From Nitrososphaerota archaeon (GTDB lineage Archaea; Thermoproteota; Nitrososphaeria; Nitrososphaerales; Gagatemarchaeaceae), in the NCBI GenBank assembly GCA_029785195.1, contig JAFMAD010000002.1, positions 53,470-117,469 of the forward strand: a stretch of 64,000 bases of DNA. Direction: 5' to 3'. The notes beneath the pieces were generated by a model. It was not told the DNA's origin. It saw only the letters and a program-made list of their open reading frames with translations, and did not search any database. A program made the position numbers and the translations under genes. Positions 17,152 through 28,445 of the stretch are shown here, piece after piece. The stretch's first letter is position 1, and each line of letters opens with the position of its first letter.

Positions 17152-18536
17152 ACGGCTACCGCCACCACTATGTCGTTCACATTGGTACCGGTCGGCCCTG
17201 TGATGACGAGGTCCCCGAGTTCCTCGAGAAATCCGTGGCTGTCGTTTCGCAGCAGCGAATCCTCGATTAAAAGACCCTTGGCGGTAGCTCTGGGGACCGT
17301 GAAACCGTCCACGACTCCCCCTGCCGCGTTCGTAGGACCGTCCAATCCATCTGTCCCCAGCGAGATAAGTGCAATTCCTCCATTTCCAGCGATTTTCATC
17401 GACGCTCCCAGGGCGAACTCCTGATTTCGGCCTCCTTTGCCACTCCCCTTCACCGCTACGGTCGTTTCACCTCCTGCGACGTAGCTTATGGGACGCCTGC
17501 CAGCACCGCCATGCTGGACCACAGAACCCATGAAGATTCCTGCAGAACGTGCCTCGCCCTCGTAGCTCGTGGTCAAGACGGTCGACCTACATCCCACGCG
17601 GCTGAAGTATCTCGACGCCGCGTTGCAAGCGTCCTCGTTGCTGCCTACAATCACATTGATGACCCTTTGGAAATACTTCGAACCGGGTTTCGGGGTCTCG
17701 GGAATCTTCCCATTTGTACCATCCTGAATCGTGCGCTCCACCCTCCGGGGCGTCGCCGTCCACAATCGATATTTCCTCAAGATCCGTTCTGCATCCTTGA
17801 ACGTGGAAGGGTCCGGATATAGTGGTCCTGATGCTATCGAGTCCAGCTTATTTCCTACAACGTCGGAGATGACGAGTGAGAGCACGACACTGGGATAGAG
17901 CTTCTGGGCCAAGCGGCCTCCCTTTATTGCCGAGAGATGCTTCCTGACCACGTTCAGTTCCTGGATCGTAGCTCCTGCCCGAAGAAGGCCCTGCGTCACT
18001 TGCACCTTGTCTGAGAGACTCACTCCTTCCCCCGGGAGTGGCAACATGGCCGAGCCTCCTCCCGAGACGAGGCAGACCACCAGGGTCTCACGGTCCGGTT
18101 TACCAACCATCTCTAGCATCTTCATGACGCCCTCTTCACCCATGGTGCTCGGCAAAGGATGAGTTGCTCCATGCAACTCGATACGCCGACCATTCCCGCG
18201 GGCTAGTTGGGACTCTAGGACATTCACGACTCCTCCGTCTATCCTGTCGCCCAAAATCGACTCCAAGGCCTCAGACATCTGCAGCGCCGCTTTCCCTCCG
18301 CCTATGACGAAGACTTTTCTGAACTTCGTCAAATCAATCTCGTTGCCATCAGCGATAAGCTTCCCTTCTTTGACTCGCACCTTAGACTTGACCAGCCCTG
18401 ATGGTTCTACAGCGCTGAGGGCCACCTCTACAGCATCAAGACAGAGACGCCTAGCTCGCCTCTCGGCGTCGCTCCTTCCGTTCTGAACCAGGGCAGACGT
18501 GTTCTTGATGTACATCCTGTTCTCCCGCACTGCCAT
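17148..18536 (-). CDS. Glycerate 2-kinase (GckA/MOFRL family)
   Basis: A 462-residue kinase making 2-phosphoglycerate from D-glycerate, as in archaeal branched Entner-Doudoroff and photorespiration-like routes. The Rossmann-like N-terminal domain has VFVIGGGKAALQMSEAL and VCLVSGGGSAMLPLP. VRKHLSAIKGGRLA follows, and the C-terminal MOFRL domain has AGGETTVAVKGSGKGGRNQE and LGTDGLDGPTNAAGG. Length and order are typical. It is followed 3 nt later by the thioredoxin-like gene at 18540 being upstream in transcription order, so the two may share a transcript. Confidence 0.92.
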   Translation of the reverse strand: MAVRENRMYIKNTSALVQNGRSDAERRARRLCLDAVEVALSAVEPSGLVKSKVRVKEGKLIADGNEIDLTKFRKVFVIGGGKAALQMSEALESILGDRIDGGVVNVLESQLARGNGRRIELHGATHPLPSTMGEEGVMKMLEMVGKPDRETLVVCLVSGGGSAMLPLPGEGVSLSDKVQVTQGLLRAGATIQELNVVRKHLSAIKGGRLAQKLYPSVVLSLVISDVVGNKLDSIASGPLYPDPSTFKDAERILRKYRLWTATPRRVERTIQDGTNGKIPETPKPGSKYFQRVINVIVGSNEDACNAASRYFSRVGCRSTVLTTSYEGEARSAGIFMGSVVQHGGAGRRPISYVAGGETTVAVKGSGKGGRNQEFALGASMKIAGNGGIALISLGTDGLDGPTNAAGGVVDGFTVPRATAKGLLIEDSLLRNDSHGFLEELGDLVITGPTGTNVNDIVVAVAV

Positions 18537-18539
18537 ACT

Positions 18540-18875
18540 TTACGCAGAGGAAAGACTCCTGAAGAGGTCACTCCTCAAGAAATCGTCGATGGCCTGTTTG
18601 GTATAGGCAAGCCCTCTCGGCTGGCCAGTCAGAACATGCTGGACCTTCCCATCGTCGAATTCAAGGAAGACCTGCGGGATGGTGTAATCTGGTGTCCAGT
18701 CACCGTACTTCTCGACAAGCTCATCTGCTTTCCTGACGGCGTCGGTATCTATGTCGTAGAGGTTGAGGGGAACGCCTAGCTGCGCAGCCGCCTTCTTCAT
18801 CGGTTCTACGGCCGTGGGAACGCAATGCGGGCACCAGTTAGCGTACACTATGTCGATTGCCTTCAGCTTGCTCAC
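18540..18875 (-). CDS. Thioredoxin-like protein (CPHC)
   Basis: A 111-residue protein with a thioredoxin fold. The active-site-like motif WCPHC lies near residue 15 (VYANWCPHCVPTAVEPM), a cis-proline equivalent in TIPQVFLEF and a C-terminal helix in KQAIDDFL. The CPHC pair is found in DsbA-like and thioredoxin-like oxidoreductases. No signal peptide is present, so it should act in the cytoplasm. It lies 3 nt upstream of the glycerate kinase gene. The partner is unknown. Confidence 0.8.
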   Translation of the reverse strand: MSKLKAIDIVYANWCPHCVPTAVEPMKKAAAQLGVPLNLYDIDTDAVRKADELVEKYGDWTPDYTIPQVFLEFDDGKVQHVLTGQPRGLAYTKQAIDDFLRSDLFRSLSSA

Positions 18876-18913
18876 AAAAATCGCCTACTCGGTCGCTCGA
18901 GACTGATATAAAA

Positions 18914-19471
18914 TCAAACATGCTGCTTCTTCTTTAGCGTTGAATCAGGTCGCCGAGCCACTCCGACGTTCGAGAGCAGTCGCCCGAACTCGTCCTCGGT
19001 CACCCATTCGACCCTGAGGTATTCGACCACTTCTTCGTCGCCCATTCCAAGTCTCCTCCCCTCCTTCACGCACGTCTGGTACGCTTCGATCTCGGTCGGT
19101 CTGTCGACGTAGCTATATCTTCTGTCGAACAGTTCCTTCCCTTCCATGAACTGCCTGACGTGCACTAGCTCGTGAACGACATCGAGATGGAGGTGTCTTC
19201 CCTCCCCGGTCTTGAGGTATTCCCCACTCACCACTATGTCGCCGGTCTCGTCATCTACCCGGAGGTACCCCGAACGAGCCTGAACGTCGACCCTCAGGTC
19301 CGCTAGGACCTTCTCTGTTCTGTCACCGAATATCGACCTGACAATCTCCAGGGACTCGAATCCCTGGAAGATGTCGAGGAATCGGAATGACCCTGCGTTC
19401 AGGTCGCGTTTTATAATGACGCCGGTGGACAACGAAGACACGCCCCATCGATGAGATTTAAGGAGTGTCAT
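18914..19471 (-). CDS. Putative zinc metallopeptidase-like protein (HELVH)
   Basis: A 185-residue protein with a single HExxH motif in LDVVHELVHVRQFMEGKE (near residue 100) and a downstream Glu in RPTEIEAYQTC that could be the third zinc ligand. The rest has no recognised domain. HELVH with a nearby Q-F-x-E-G is seen in small conserved archaeal proteins of unknown role. The start overlaps the GNAT gene upstream by 14 nt. No signal peptide. The enzymatic role is inferred only from the motif. Confidence 0.55.
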   Translation of the reverse strand: MTLLKSHRWGVSSLSTGVIIKRDLNAGSFRFLDIFQGFESLEIVRSIFGDRTEKVLADLRVDVQARSGYLRVDDETGDIVVSGEYLKTGEGRHLHLDVVHELVHVRQFMEGKELFDRRYSYVDRPTEIEAYQTCVKEGRRLGMGDEEVVEYLRVEWVTEDEFGRLLSNVGVARRPDSTLKKKQHV

Positions 19472-20225
19472 AGCCTTTCACGAAGAGCTCTTTCGTATAC
19501 ACCCGTCGGAACCCGAGTTTGATATAGAGCGGCTCGACCGAGTCCGAAAGTATAGTCTGCAGAATCAGCTTACGTCCTTCGTCTTTAGCGAGCTTGTTCG
19601 CAAAGTCGAGTATCGTGCTAGCCACGTGTTTCCCCCTCATCTCCGGGACCGTCCCCACGCAGTAAGCGCCCAGCAACCCTTCTGTCCTGTGCAGTGCAAG
19701 GACGCCGGCGGGTTTCTCATCGAGCTCTGCAAGTACCAAGCTCGTATCCTTGTCGCGCGAGACTCGTTCCAGGATGCCCATCACCTTCTCCATGAGCTTC
19801 ACATCACCATAGAATGACCTGAGGTAGGCATCTGCCCATTGCTGCAGTCCGACCTTCGCACCCGTGGCCAGCACCAGCTCACCGTTGAGTTGGAACAGCG
19901 GTTCATCTACCTCCATCACGGACATCTGGTCAGCGATCTTGTACCTCCTCCTCTCCATATGCTGAAGTAAGCGGCTATTGAGTGAGTCGCTCCTCAGAAA
20001 GATATAGGATTTCAGGTCGCGCTTCGCAAACTCGACTTCCATCAAGTCGACCAGAGAAGCTATCCTTGCTGTGACTTTTACGAAGCCGCCGCGATTGAAG
20101 AAATATTCTCCGAAGTGTTTAGAGAAGAACAGGTAGGCATCCTTGCCGAGCCATAGGGTCTCGGTCCAGCCAGACCACCAGGAGACTTCATTGAGCTCGT
20201 ATCCGGTTTCATCGGAATCTTCCAA
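19458..20225 (-). CDS. GNAT-family acetyltransferase
   Basis: A 255-residue protein whose C-terminal half (residues 140-250) is a GNAT domain. It has LVLAELDEKPAGVLALHR, the acetyl-CoA loop GTVPEMRGKHVASTILDFA (Q/RxxGxG/A-like, here RGKHVA) and the final strand EPLYIKLGFRRVYTKELFVKG. The N-terminal 120 residues look like a second, degenerate GNAT-like half. The gene overlaps cysS by 17 nt and the HELVH gene by 14 nt, so the three are probably cotranscribed. The substrate is unknown. Confidence 0.8.
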   Translation of the reverse strand: MEDSDETGYELNEVSWWSGWTETLWLGKDAYLFFSKHFGEYFFNRGGFVKVTARIASLVDLMEVEFAKRDLKSYIFLRSDSLNSRLLQHMERRRYKIADQMSVMEVDEPLFQLNGELVLATGAKVGLQQWADAYLRSFYGDVKLMEKVMGILERVSRDKDTSLVLAELDEKPAGVLALHRTEGLLGAYCVGTVPEMRGKHVASTILDFANKLAKDEGRKLILQTILSDSVEPLYIKLGFRRVYTKELFVKGYDTP

Positions 20226-21438
20226 AGATGTTCACGCCGAGGATGTTCGAGGTGATTCGGAGCGCTTCGTAGTAGAGTTCGACCTGGTTCTGGTCCTTCT
20301 CGGTCGCTCCGTCTTCGAGAAGTTTTCTTATGAAGGCTATCGCCCCCGGAGTATCAAAATCATCATTCAAACACGCATAGAACGGTGCCAGCACCTTGCC
20401 GGAGTCGCGTCTGCGAGCCTTCGTAGCCCTTCTCTCCTCTATTGTATTCGCGTCCGCCTTCATTCTGGTGTAAACCCCATGCATCTGTTTCAGGCCCTTT
20501 TCTTCGAACTCCATGTCCTGCCTGTAGTGATACGACAACAGGTACAGCCTGAGCGTGTCGGGTCCGTACTCCTTGAGCACCTCCCTCAAAGTGAGGGCGT
20601 TGCCGGCCGACTTGGACATCTTGCTTCCGGTGGTGTTTACCAGACTCGTGTGTACCCAGTACTTCACTGAAGGTTTCACTCCCGTGAGTGACTCTACCTG
20701 GGCGATTTCTGCCTCATGATGAGGGTAAATCAGGTCGTACGCTCCGCCGTGTATGTCATATTGTGCACCGAAGTTGGTCATGGTCACCGCAGTGTCCTGT
20801 ATGTGCCATCCCGGCGAACCTCTTCCCCACGGACTGTCCCATCTACCCTGTACGAGCTCGACCGACCGCCAGACGGCGAAGTCGAGCAGGTGCTTCTTCT
20901 TCAAGGAGAGCTCGAGTGGGACGAGCGAGAGCTGGCTCGGGGTCTGGTGGGAGAGCTTGCCGAAGTCTGGGAACTTGGAGGTGTCGAAGTAGACCATTCC
21001 ATCGACGACGTAAGCGTGTCCGCTTCTTATCAGAGAGGCGACCTCACTGATTGTCTCTTGGACGTAGTTCGAGACTCTCTCGTACTTGGTGACTGTATAG
21101 ATCTTGAGGCTCTCCATATCCTCCAAGAACGCCTTCGTATATCTCTCGGCGAGCCTCATTGGCTCGGTGCCTTCCTCCCTCGCCGTTTGAGTGATCTTAT
21201 CGTCAATGTCCGTGACGTTCATCAGGAAGTTGACCTCGTACCCGAGGTGAGACAAATATCTTGCCACAATGTCGTAGAAGTTGTACGTCCTTGCATGGCC
21301 CACGTGCAGGTAGCTCTGGACCGTCGGTCCGCACACGAACATGGTCACTTTCCCCGGTACAATGGTGTTGAACGGTTCCTTCTGCATACTCATCGTATTG
21401 AATAGCTTGAGGTCCGGCGGCTTGAAGTAACTGGCCAC
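20209..21438 (-). CDS. cysS: Cysteinyl-tRNA synthetase
   Basis: A 409-residue class I synthetase charging tRNA-Cys. It has the zinc ligand and HIGH region FVCGPTVQSYLHVGHARTY, IHGGAYDLIYPHHEAEIAQ (zinc His and Glu) and KMSKSAGNALTLREVLKEYG. In the GWHI segment the bacterial zinc-ligand Cys is replaced by Asp (GWHIQDTA), as known from some archaeal CysRS, so the zinc site may differ. The C-terminal domain is short, which accounts for the length below about 460 residues. Confidence 0.93.
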   Translation of the reverse strand: MASYFKPPDLKLFNTMSMQKEPFNTIVPGKVTMFVCGPTVQSYLHVGHARTYNFYDIVARYLSHLGYEVNFLMNVTDIDDKITQTAREEGTEPMRLAERYTKAFLEDMESLKIYTVTKYERVSNYVQETISEVASLIRSGHAYVVDGMVYFDTSKFPDFGKLSHQTPSQLSLVPLELSLKKKHLLDFAVWRSVELVQGRWDSPWGRGSPGWHIQDTAVTMTNFGAQYDIHGGAYDLIYPHHEAEIAQVESLTGVKPSVKYWVHTSLVNTTGSKMSKSAGNALTLREVLKEYGPDTLRLYLLSYHYRQDMEFEEKGLKQMHGVYTRMKADANTIEERRATKARRRDSGKVLAPFYACLNDDFDTPGAIAFIRKLLEDGATEKDQNQVELYYEALRITSNILGVNIFGRFR

Positions 21439-21501
21439 TTGCTCTTCCTGAACTTACCTTCGTTTTTGAAGTATAAATGTGAGTAAAAACGACCAAGGTC
21501 A

Positions 21502-21792
21502 TTGATTTACGAGAAGAAGCTGAATTCCTTTCCCGAGGTCGTCAGGGAGCTCAGCATCCTCGACCTCGACGCCGGTATCAGGGCGATAGGTAAGTACAAG
21601 GCAAAGAAGTGCTTCGTCTTCGTTACGAGGTCGCCCAACGGATTCACTTCGATGGTCTACAGCATCAGGAGCTTCAAGAAGGAAAGCCTTCCCGACAAGC
21701 GTCTGCTTGCGAAGGAGTTCCCGGACCTGAAAAGCACAGAAGAATTCCTGACGGGGATGCTAGTCAAACCTGTAAGGGCTTCCTCTTACTGA
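21502..21792 (+). CDS. Conserved hypothetical protein
   Basis: A 96-residue protein with no recognised domain. It starts at TTG and contains alternating strand-like segments (KKCFVFVTRS, TSMVYSIRSFKKES) and a helical, acidic C-terminal part (KEFPDLKSTEEFLTGML). It is divergent from cysS and its last 29 nt overlap the end of the DNA methyltransferase gene on the opposite strand. Coding is supported by length and even residue use; function unknown. Confidence 0.5.
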   Translation: MIYEKKLNSFPEVVRELSILDLDAGIRAIGKYKAKKCFVFVTRSPNGFTSMVYSIRSFKKESLPDKRLLAKEFPDLKSTEEFLTGMLVKPVRASSY

Positions 21793-22666
21793 GCGAACTC
21801 TGTAAAATCCTGCGCTCGCAGAGTTTGACGTAGTCGGGATTGGTCTCGTATCCCACGAAGTGTCTGCCAGTCCGGACCGCTGCAATGGCGGTCTGGCCAG
21901 AGCCCATGAATGGGTCGAGAACGATGTCTCCCTTGAACGTATAGAGCTGTATGCAACGGTAGGGAAGCTCGACCGGGAACGGAGCAGGATGACCGACTTT
22001 TCTCGCCGGTTCCGCGTCGAAGCGCCAGACACTCTTCGTGAACTCCAGGAACTCATTACGCGAGATTGTGCTCTCTCTACCCGACTTGTCCCGCGAGAAG
22101 GAACTCTTTGAAAAGACGAGTATGTACTCGTGAGTGTCCCTGAGTGTGGGGTTTGATGCCGAGCGCCAGCTTCCCCAGGCCGTGGAGGGACTACTACTCG
22201 CTTCCTTCGACCAGATCACCTCGCCCCTCATCAGGAAACCCAGGTCGAGCATGTCCTCTATGATGAAAGCATGGATGGGGATGTAGGGCCGACGACCGAG
22301 GTTTGCTATGTTGATGCAGCATCGTCCTCCGTCAACGAGCGCGCGCTCCGTTTCCGCCCAGACCCTCCTCAGGAAATCCCTATACTCGTCAAGAGTCAGG
22401 TCCCTGTCGTACTCCTTCCCGACATTGTACGGCGGCGACGTCACCATGAGGTGGACACTATTGTCCGGCAGGTCCGTCATATCCTCGCTGGACTTGTAAA
22501 GAACTCTATCGAGCGCGTTCTCTCCGACCGCATTCTCAGGACTCCGCGAGGAGCCCTCCTTCTTCATCCCCTCGTAGAGTCTGCCGAGGTAGAATGTCTT
22601 GGAGTCGTGGCTTGTCCTTCCCGGCGAACCGAAGGAACTGGTCTTCGTTCTCTTGCGATCCACCAA
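21764..22666 (-). CDS. DNA methyltransferase, N6-adenine/N4-cytosine (beta class)
   Basis: A 300-residue SAM-dependent amino-methyltransferase. The catalytic motif IV is TSPPYNVGKEYD (residues 84-95) and the SAM-binding motif I is DIVLDPFMGSGQTAIAAVR near residue 250. Motif IV before motif I defines the beta class. Residues 1-40 are polar and probably disordered. No restriction endonuclease is adjacent, so it looks like an orphan methylase embedded in core genes. The target site cannot be read from sequence. Confidence 0.88.
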   Translation of the reverse strand: MVDRKRTKTSSFGSPGRTSHDSKTFYLGRLYEGMKKEGSSRSPENAVGENALDRVLYKSSEDMTDLPDNSVHLMVTSPPYNVGKEYDRDLTLDEYRDFLRRVWAETERALVDGGRCCINIANLGRRPYIPIHAFIIEDMLDLGFLMRGEVIWSKEASSSPSTAWGSWRSASNPTLRDTHEYILVFSKSSFSRDKSGRESTISRNEFLEFTKSVWRFDAEPARKVGHPAPFPVELPYRCIQLYTFKGDIVLDPFMGSGQTAIAAVRTGRHFVGYETNPDYVKLCERRILQSSLSKRKPLQV

Positions 22667-22748
22667 AACGCGTCAACCCGCTCCTCGCGTCTTATAACGG
22701 TTCTATCGACGAAATCTGAAATAACCGCCGCAACGAATCGGGACGGAC

Positions 22749-23249
22749 ATGGTTAATTTCATCGAGATGACCGACGATGAGTTTCAGAGATGGAAAGACC
22801 GCGCGATAGTAGAGTATTTCTCGGAAAGGGTCAAGGCCGGAAACGAGGACCTGGGTCCAGAGGCGTCAAGGAGAGAGTTCGAATCCCTCCTCCCGCAGGG
22901 ACGACGCACCAAGAACCACCACGTGTACTTCATAGCGGACGAGAACGAGAAGGACCGCAAGGTGGGCATCGTCTGGTATGCTACGGAGGCAGAAAACCAG
23001 CCGAAGGGCACGATATTCATCTACGACATCGAGGTCGAGGAAGGTCTCCGCGGAAGAGGATACGGAAGGGCCACCCTCGGACTACTGGAGGACAGGGCGA
23101 AGGAAATGGGCGTACGTAGGATTGCGCTGCACGTCTTCGGTCATAATGTCCGCGCCCGTAAGCTGTACGAGGATTCCGGCTATCGGGCCACGAACGTGAT
23201 CATGGCGAAAGAACTGAGTCCTGCTCATGGTGCGGGGAGTGGGATTTGA
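22749..23249 (+). CDS. GNAT-family acetyltransferase
   Basis: A 166-residue GNAT enzyme. Motif A is FIYDIEVEEGLRGRGYGRAT with the acetyl-CoA-binding RGRGYG, followed by LLEDRAKEMGVRRIALHVFG and the C-terminal HNVRARKLYEDSGYRATNVI, closely matching ribosomal-protein or peptide N-acetyltransferase-like GNATs. The last 19 nt overlap the 3' end of tRNA-Leu(CAA) on the opposite strand, so the C-terminal tail (SPAHGAGSGI) is partly encoded by antisense tRNA sequence. Confidence 0.88.
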   Translation: MVNFIEMTDDEFQRWKDRAIVEYFSERVKAGNEDLGPEASRREFESLLPQGRRTKNHHVYFIADENEKDRKVGIVWYATEAENQPKGTIFIYDIEVEEGLRGRGYGRATLGLLEDRAKEMGVRRIALHVFGHNVRARKLYEDSGYRATNVIMAKELSPAHGAGSGI

Positions 23250-23352
23250 ACCCACGAACCCCTAAGGGAGCGGATGACTCCTCCTAGAGCCAGCTAGATC
23301 TTGAGTTTCGGCACCCGTTCCGCCGCCGTTGGCCGTGCTTAGCTATCCCCGC
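23231..23352 (-). tRNA. tRNA-Leu(CAA) with two introns
   Basis: Acceptor GCGGGGA/TCCCCGC with discriminator A, T-arm GTGGG-TTCAAAT-CCCAC. The anticodon arm GCGGA-CTCAAGA-TCCGC is restored only after removing 23307-23319 (13 nt, position 30/31) and 23276-23299 (24 nt, canonical 37/38). The anticodon is CAA and the mature length 85 nt. The 30/31 site is the same as in tRNA-Met at 1844. The 3' end overlaps the GNAT gene antisense. Junctions may slip by one base. Confidence 0.87.
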
Positions 23353-23401
23353 ATTCGGAGCGAGACTCTCCACCAGTCAAAAGGGTTTCCCAACGGTTCT
23401 T

Positions 23402-24442
23402 CTACTGGCTTGTGATGACGCAGACTCTGCTGGTCCTTCTCAGGAGCCTGTTCAATGCGATCTCTATGATTATGTTGCAGTAGCGCGCTAGCTGTCCGAA
23501 GTCCGAGATTATAGCCCGCATGTACGGGTATTCGGACTCCAACGATTCCGACATCAGTTCCCTCTCGAACTTCAGCGTGCTCTCTATGAGCTCCATCGCC
23601 CTCGCTATTGTCTTGACGTCGGGACTGAGCAAACTATCCATGGTGCTCTCGAACGTCTCCTGCGCCTTTCTGGAAAGACCCTCGATCCTGCTCAGGGCTT
23701 TCTCATTGATGTTCATCCCAATCTCCTTGAAGTTGACTATCTCCTCCGTGACTTCTAGAATTATCCTGCCGATCTCCTCTATGGTCTTGGCCGAAACTCT
23801 GTCGCCCGACGCGTGAAGCGGGCTCTCGAGGCCTATCTTGCTTGAGATCTCCCGGTTACTCAGAGCGACCAGCAGCTGCCTCACGATGAGCCAGTAGAGT
23901 TCGTCGACCTCCTGCTGGGTTCTCCTGATTTCGTTGAGAAGACCGGGGCTACCGCTCCGCAGTGCCTCTATTGAAGCCTCGAGGCTCCTCGAGACGAGCA
24001 ACTGCAGCCTCCTAATTAGCGAGTCCACTGGGAACTTCGTTGGGTCCATGAAGCTCTGGGCAAGCAGTCTGTCGCCGCCTGACTCCACTACCTCCACTCC
24101 TCTGAGACCGCGGAGGGTCGTGCTTCCTCGCGACATGAGTGACGGCCTGATCTTGTTCCTGGACGTCAGCTCGATTGCGTCGTACCCCAGCATGTAGCAG
24201 CCGACGATCAGTTTGGAGAGCAACTCGTCGTTTTCAACCTGGTCAGCCTTGATTGAGGCCTTTAGCGTCCTGAGGCTCCCAGTGAGCGGAATCAGCCGGA
24301 GCGTCCCGTCTGCCTCCTCCTTCACCATCAGACTATCTCCCTCGTGGAGCTTCATGCTCTTGACATACTCAGCTGGGATTGAGACCGTCAGCGTGGAGTA
24401 GCCCACCTTCTGGACCTTCCTGAGCTCGCTCACGATAGTCAT
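23402..24442 (-). CDS. AbrB-PhoU phosphate uptake regulator
   Basis: A 346-residue protein with an N-terminal SpoVT/AbrB DNA-binding domain (residues 1-50, VQKVGYSTLTVSIPAEYVKS...LHEGDSLMV) and PhoU-like three-helix bundles (residues 135-345). This AbrB-PhoU fusion is a common archaeal form thought to repress phosphate-transport genes. No pst genes are near. Its start faces the korA start across 70 bp that contains A/T-rich TATA-like runs at 24447-24478, so the two genes share a divergent promoter region. Confidence 0.85.
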   Translation of the reverse strand: MTIVSELRKVQKVGYSTLTVSIPAEYVKSMKLHEGDSLMVKEEADGTLRLIPLTGSLRTLKASIKADQVENDELLSKLIVGCYMLGYDAIELTSRNKIRPSLMSRGSTTLRGLRGVEVVESGGDRLLAQSFMDPTKFPVDSLIRRLQLLVSRSLEASIEALRSGSPGLLNEIRRTQQEVDELYWLIVRQLLVALSNREISSKIGLESPLHASGDRVSAKTIEEIGRIILEVTEEIVNFKEIGMNINEKALSRIEGLSRKAQETFESTMDSLLSPDVKTIARAMELIESTLKFERELMSESLESEYPYMRAIISDFGQLARYCNIIIEIALNRLLRRTSRVCVITSQ

Positions 24443-24446
24443 TACG

Positions 24447-24478
24447 TCTATATACTATATATACAATACTCTTATTAC
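24447..24478. promoter_or_regulatory. A/T-rich divergent promoter region
   Basis: Between the AbrB-PhoU gene (minus) and korA (plus), this stretch contains TATA-like runs (CTATATATACAATA and CTTATTACG). Read on the minus strand, the TAATAAG at 24472-24478 sits about 30 nt before the ATG at 24442, a suitable distance for a leaderless or short-leader transcript. Experimental start sites are needed to assign each box. Confidence 0.4.
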
Positions 24479-24512
24479 GTTAAGCACGGGCGCCTGAATC
24501 AGGTAAGCCTTC

Positions 24513-27426
<2,914 letters not shown>

Positions 27427-27502
27427 TCGCCGACATGGACGACGCCAGCCAGACCGTCCTCTGGCCGTACGCGATGGGAGCCTCCATATCCAACCGCTCT
27501 GG

Positions 27503-28405
27503 TCAGTCCTCGTGTGGCGAGACGATGCCTGACGCCCAGAGGTAGCTGGACCAGTAGCCGCACCACTCCCCATAGGCCATGTTGATCTCCTCGAGGGTCA
27601 TCTCGGGACCATAGAGCTCCTTCATCATCTTCTCTACCGGCCCCATGTTATACCGAAGCTTCTCTATCCTGCCTAGCCCTCTGAAGAGTATGAACTGGGC
27701 CGACCAGTCTCCGATTCCCTTGATCCTCTTCAGCCTCTCCTCAGCCTTCTCGTAGGGGGCGGTCAGCAGGAACTCTTCATCGATATCAGCGAAAGTGGAC
27801 AGCAGATTCGAGAGGCGCTCCGCGTTCCTCCTGTTCTTGGTCGCAGCCAGAATCTGGGCGACCCTGGCATGCTTCATGGTCTCGTAGTCTGGAAACGCTC
27901 TATAGACATTGCCCTCTAGCTCAATGCTTCCGCCGAACCTCTCTGTCAGGGCATCCTTCGCCCTCTTGGCCACCGACATCTGCGACCGCTGTGCGAGGAT
28001 GGCCCAGCAGGTTATCTCGAAGAGGGACGGGAATTTGACATGATGAAATCCGACGAGCTTCTTGGCGGTGGGATAGAAGCTCGGATCCCTGGCGGCGATG
28101 GCGTAGAACGGGGCCAGGTCGTCCTGCAGGCTGAGGAAGAACGACACCCTTTCTGCCACTTTCTTCGCGAGCCCTTCGCTCAACTGCCTGTCGGAGAACA
28201 ACTCGTAGTATACACCTACCTTCCCATCTCGTTCGCCGCCCAGCCTTACTGCTACCGTCTGGCCCTCCACCATGAGCGCCTTGATGGGCGTCCTTGCAGA
28301 AGCGTCCTGCTCCCCATTCATCGGCTTGAATCTGTCTATGAACCGCAGGCTTTTGTCAAAATCAAAGGGAGGTTTCGCTCCCAGGCTTCCCGTCTTAGTA
28401 TGCAA
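27503..28405 (-). CDS. HhH-GPD DNA glycosylase-like protein (AlkA-related)
   Basis: A 300-residue protein with the helix-hairpin-helix GPD fold. Residues 125-160 (FPSLFEITCWAILAQRSQMSVAKR) match the Q-x-S/T helix before the HhH, and LKRIKGIGDWSAQFILFRGLGR is the hairpin. In AlkA-like enzymes the catalytic Asp follows about 13 residues before the LYG segment; here the equivalent stretch reads LRYNMGPVEKMMKELYG with no Asp. The protein may therefore bind damaged bases without excising them, or use another residue. It is divergent from the inosine triphosphatase-like gene. Confidence 0.75.
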   Translation of the reverse strand: MHTKTGSLGAKPPFDFDKSLRFIDRFKPMNGEQDASARTPIKALMVEGQTVAVRLGGERDGKVGVYYELFSDRQLSEGLAKKVAERVSFFLSLQDDLAPFYAIAARDPSFYPTAKKLVGFHHVKFPSLFEITCWAILAQRSQMSVAKRAKDALTERFGGSIELEGNVYRAFPDYETMKHARVAQILAATKNRRNAERLSNLLSTFADIDEEFLLTAPYEKAEERLKRIKGIGDWSAQFILFRGLGRIEKLRYNMGPVEKMMKELYGPEMTLEEINMAYGEWCGYWSSYLWASGIVSPHED

Positions 28406-28445
28406 CGAGACGAGTACATACCAGAGCTATAAATCGCCACCTGTA

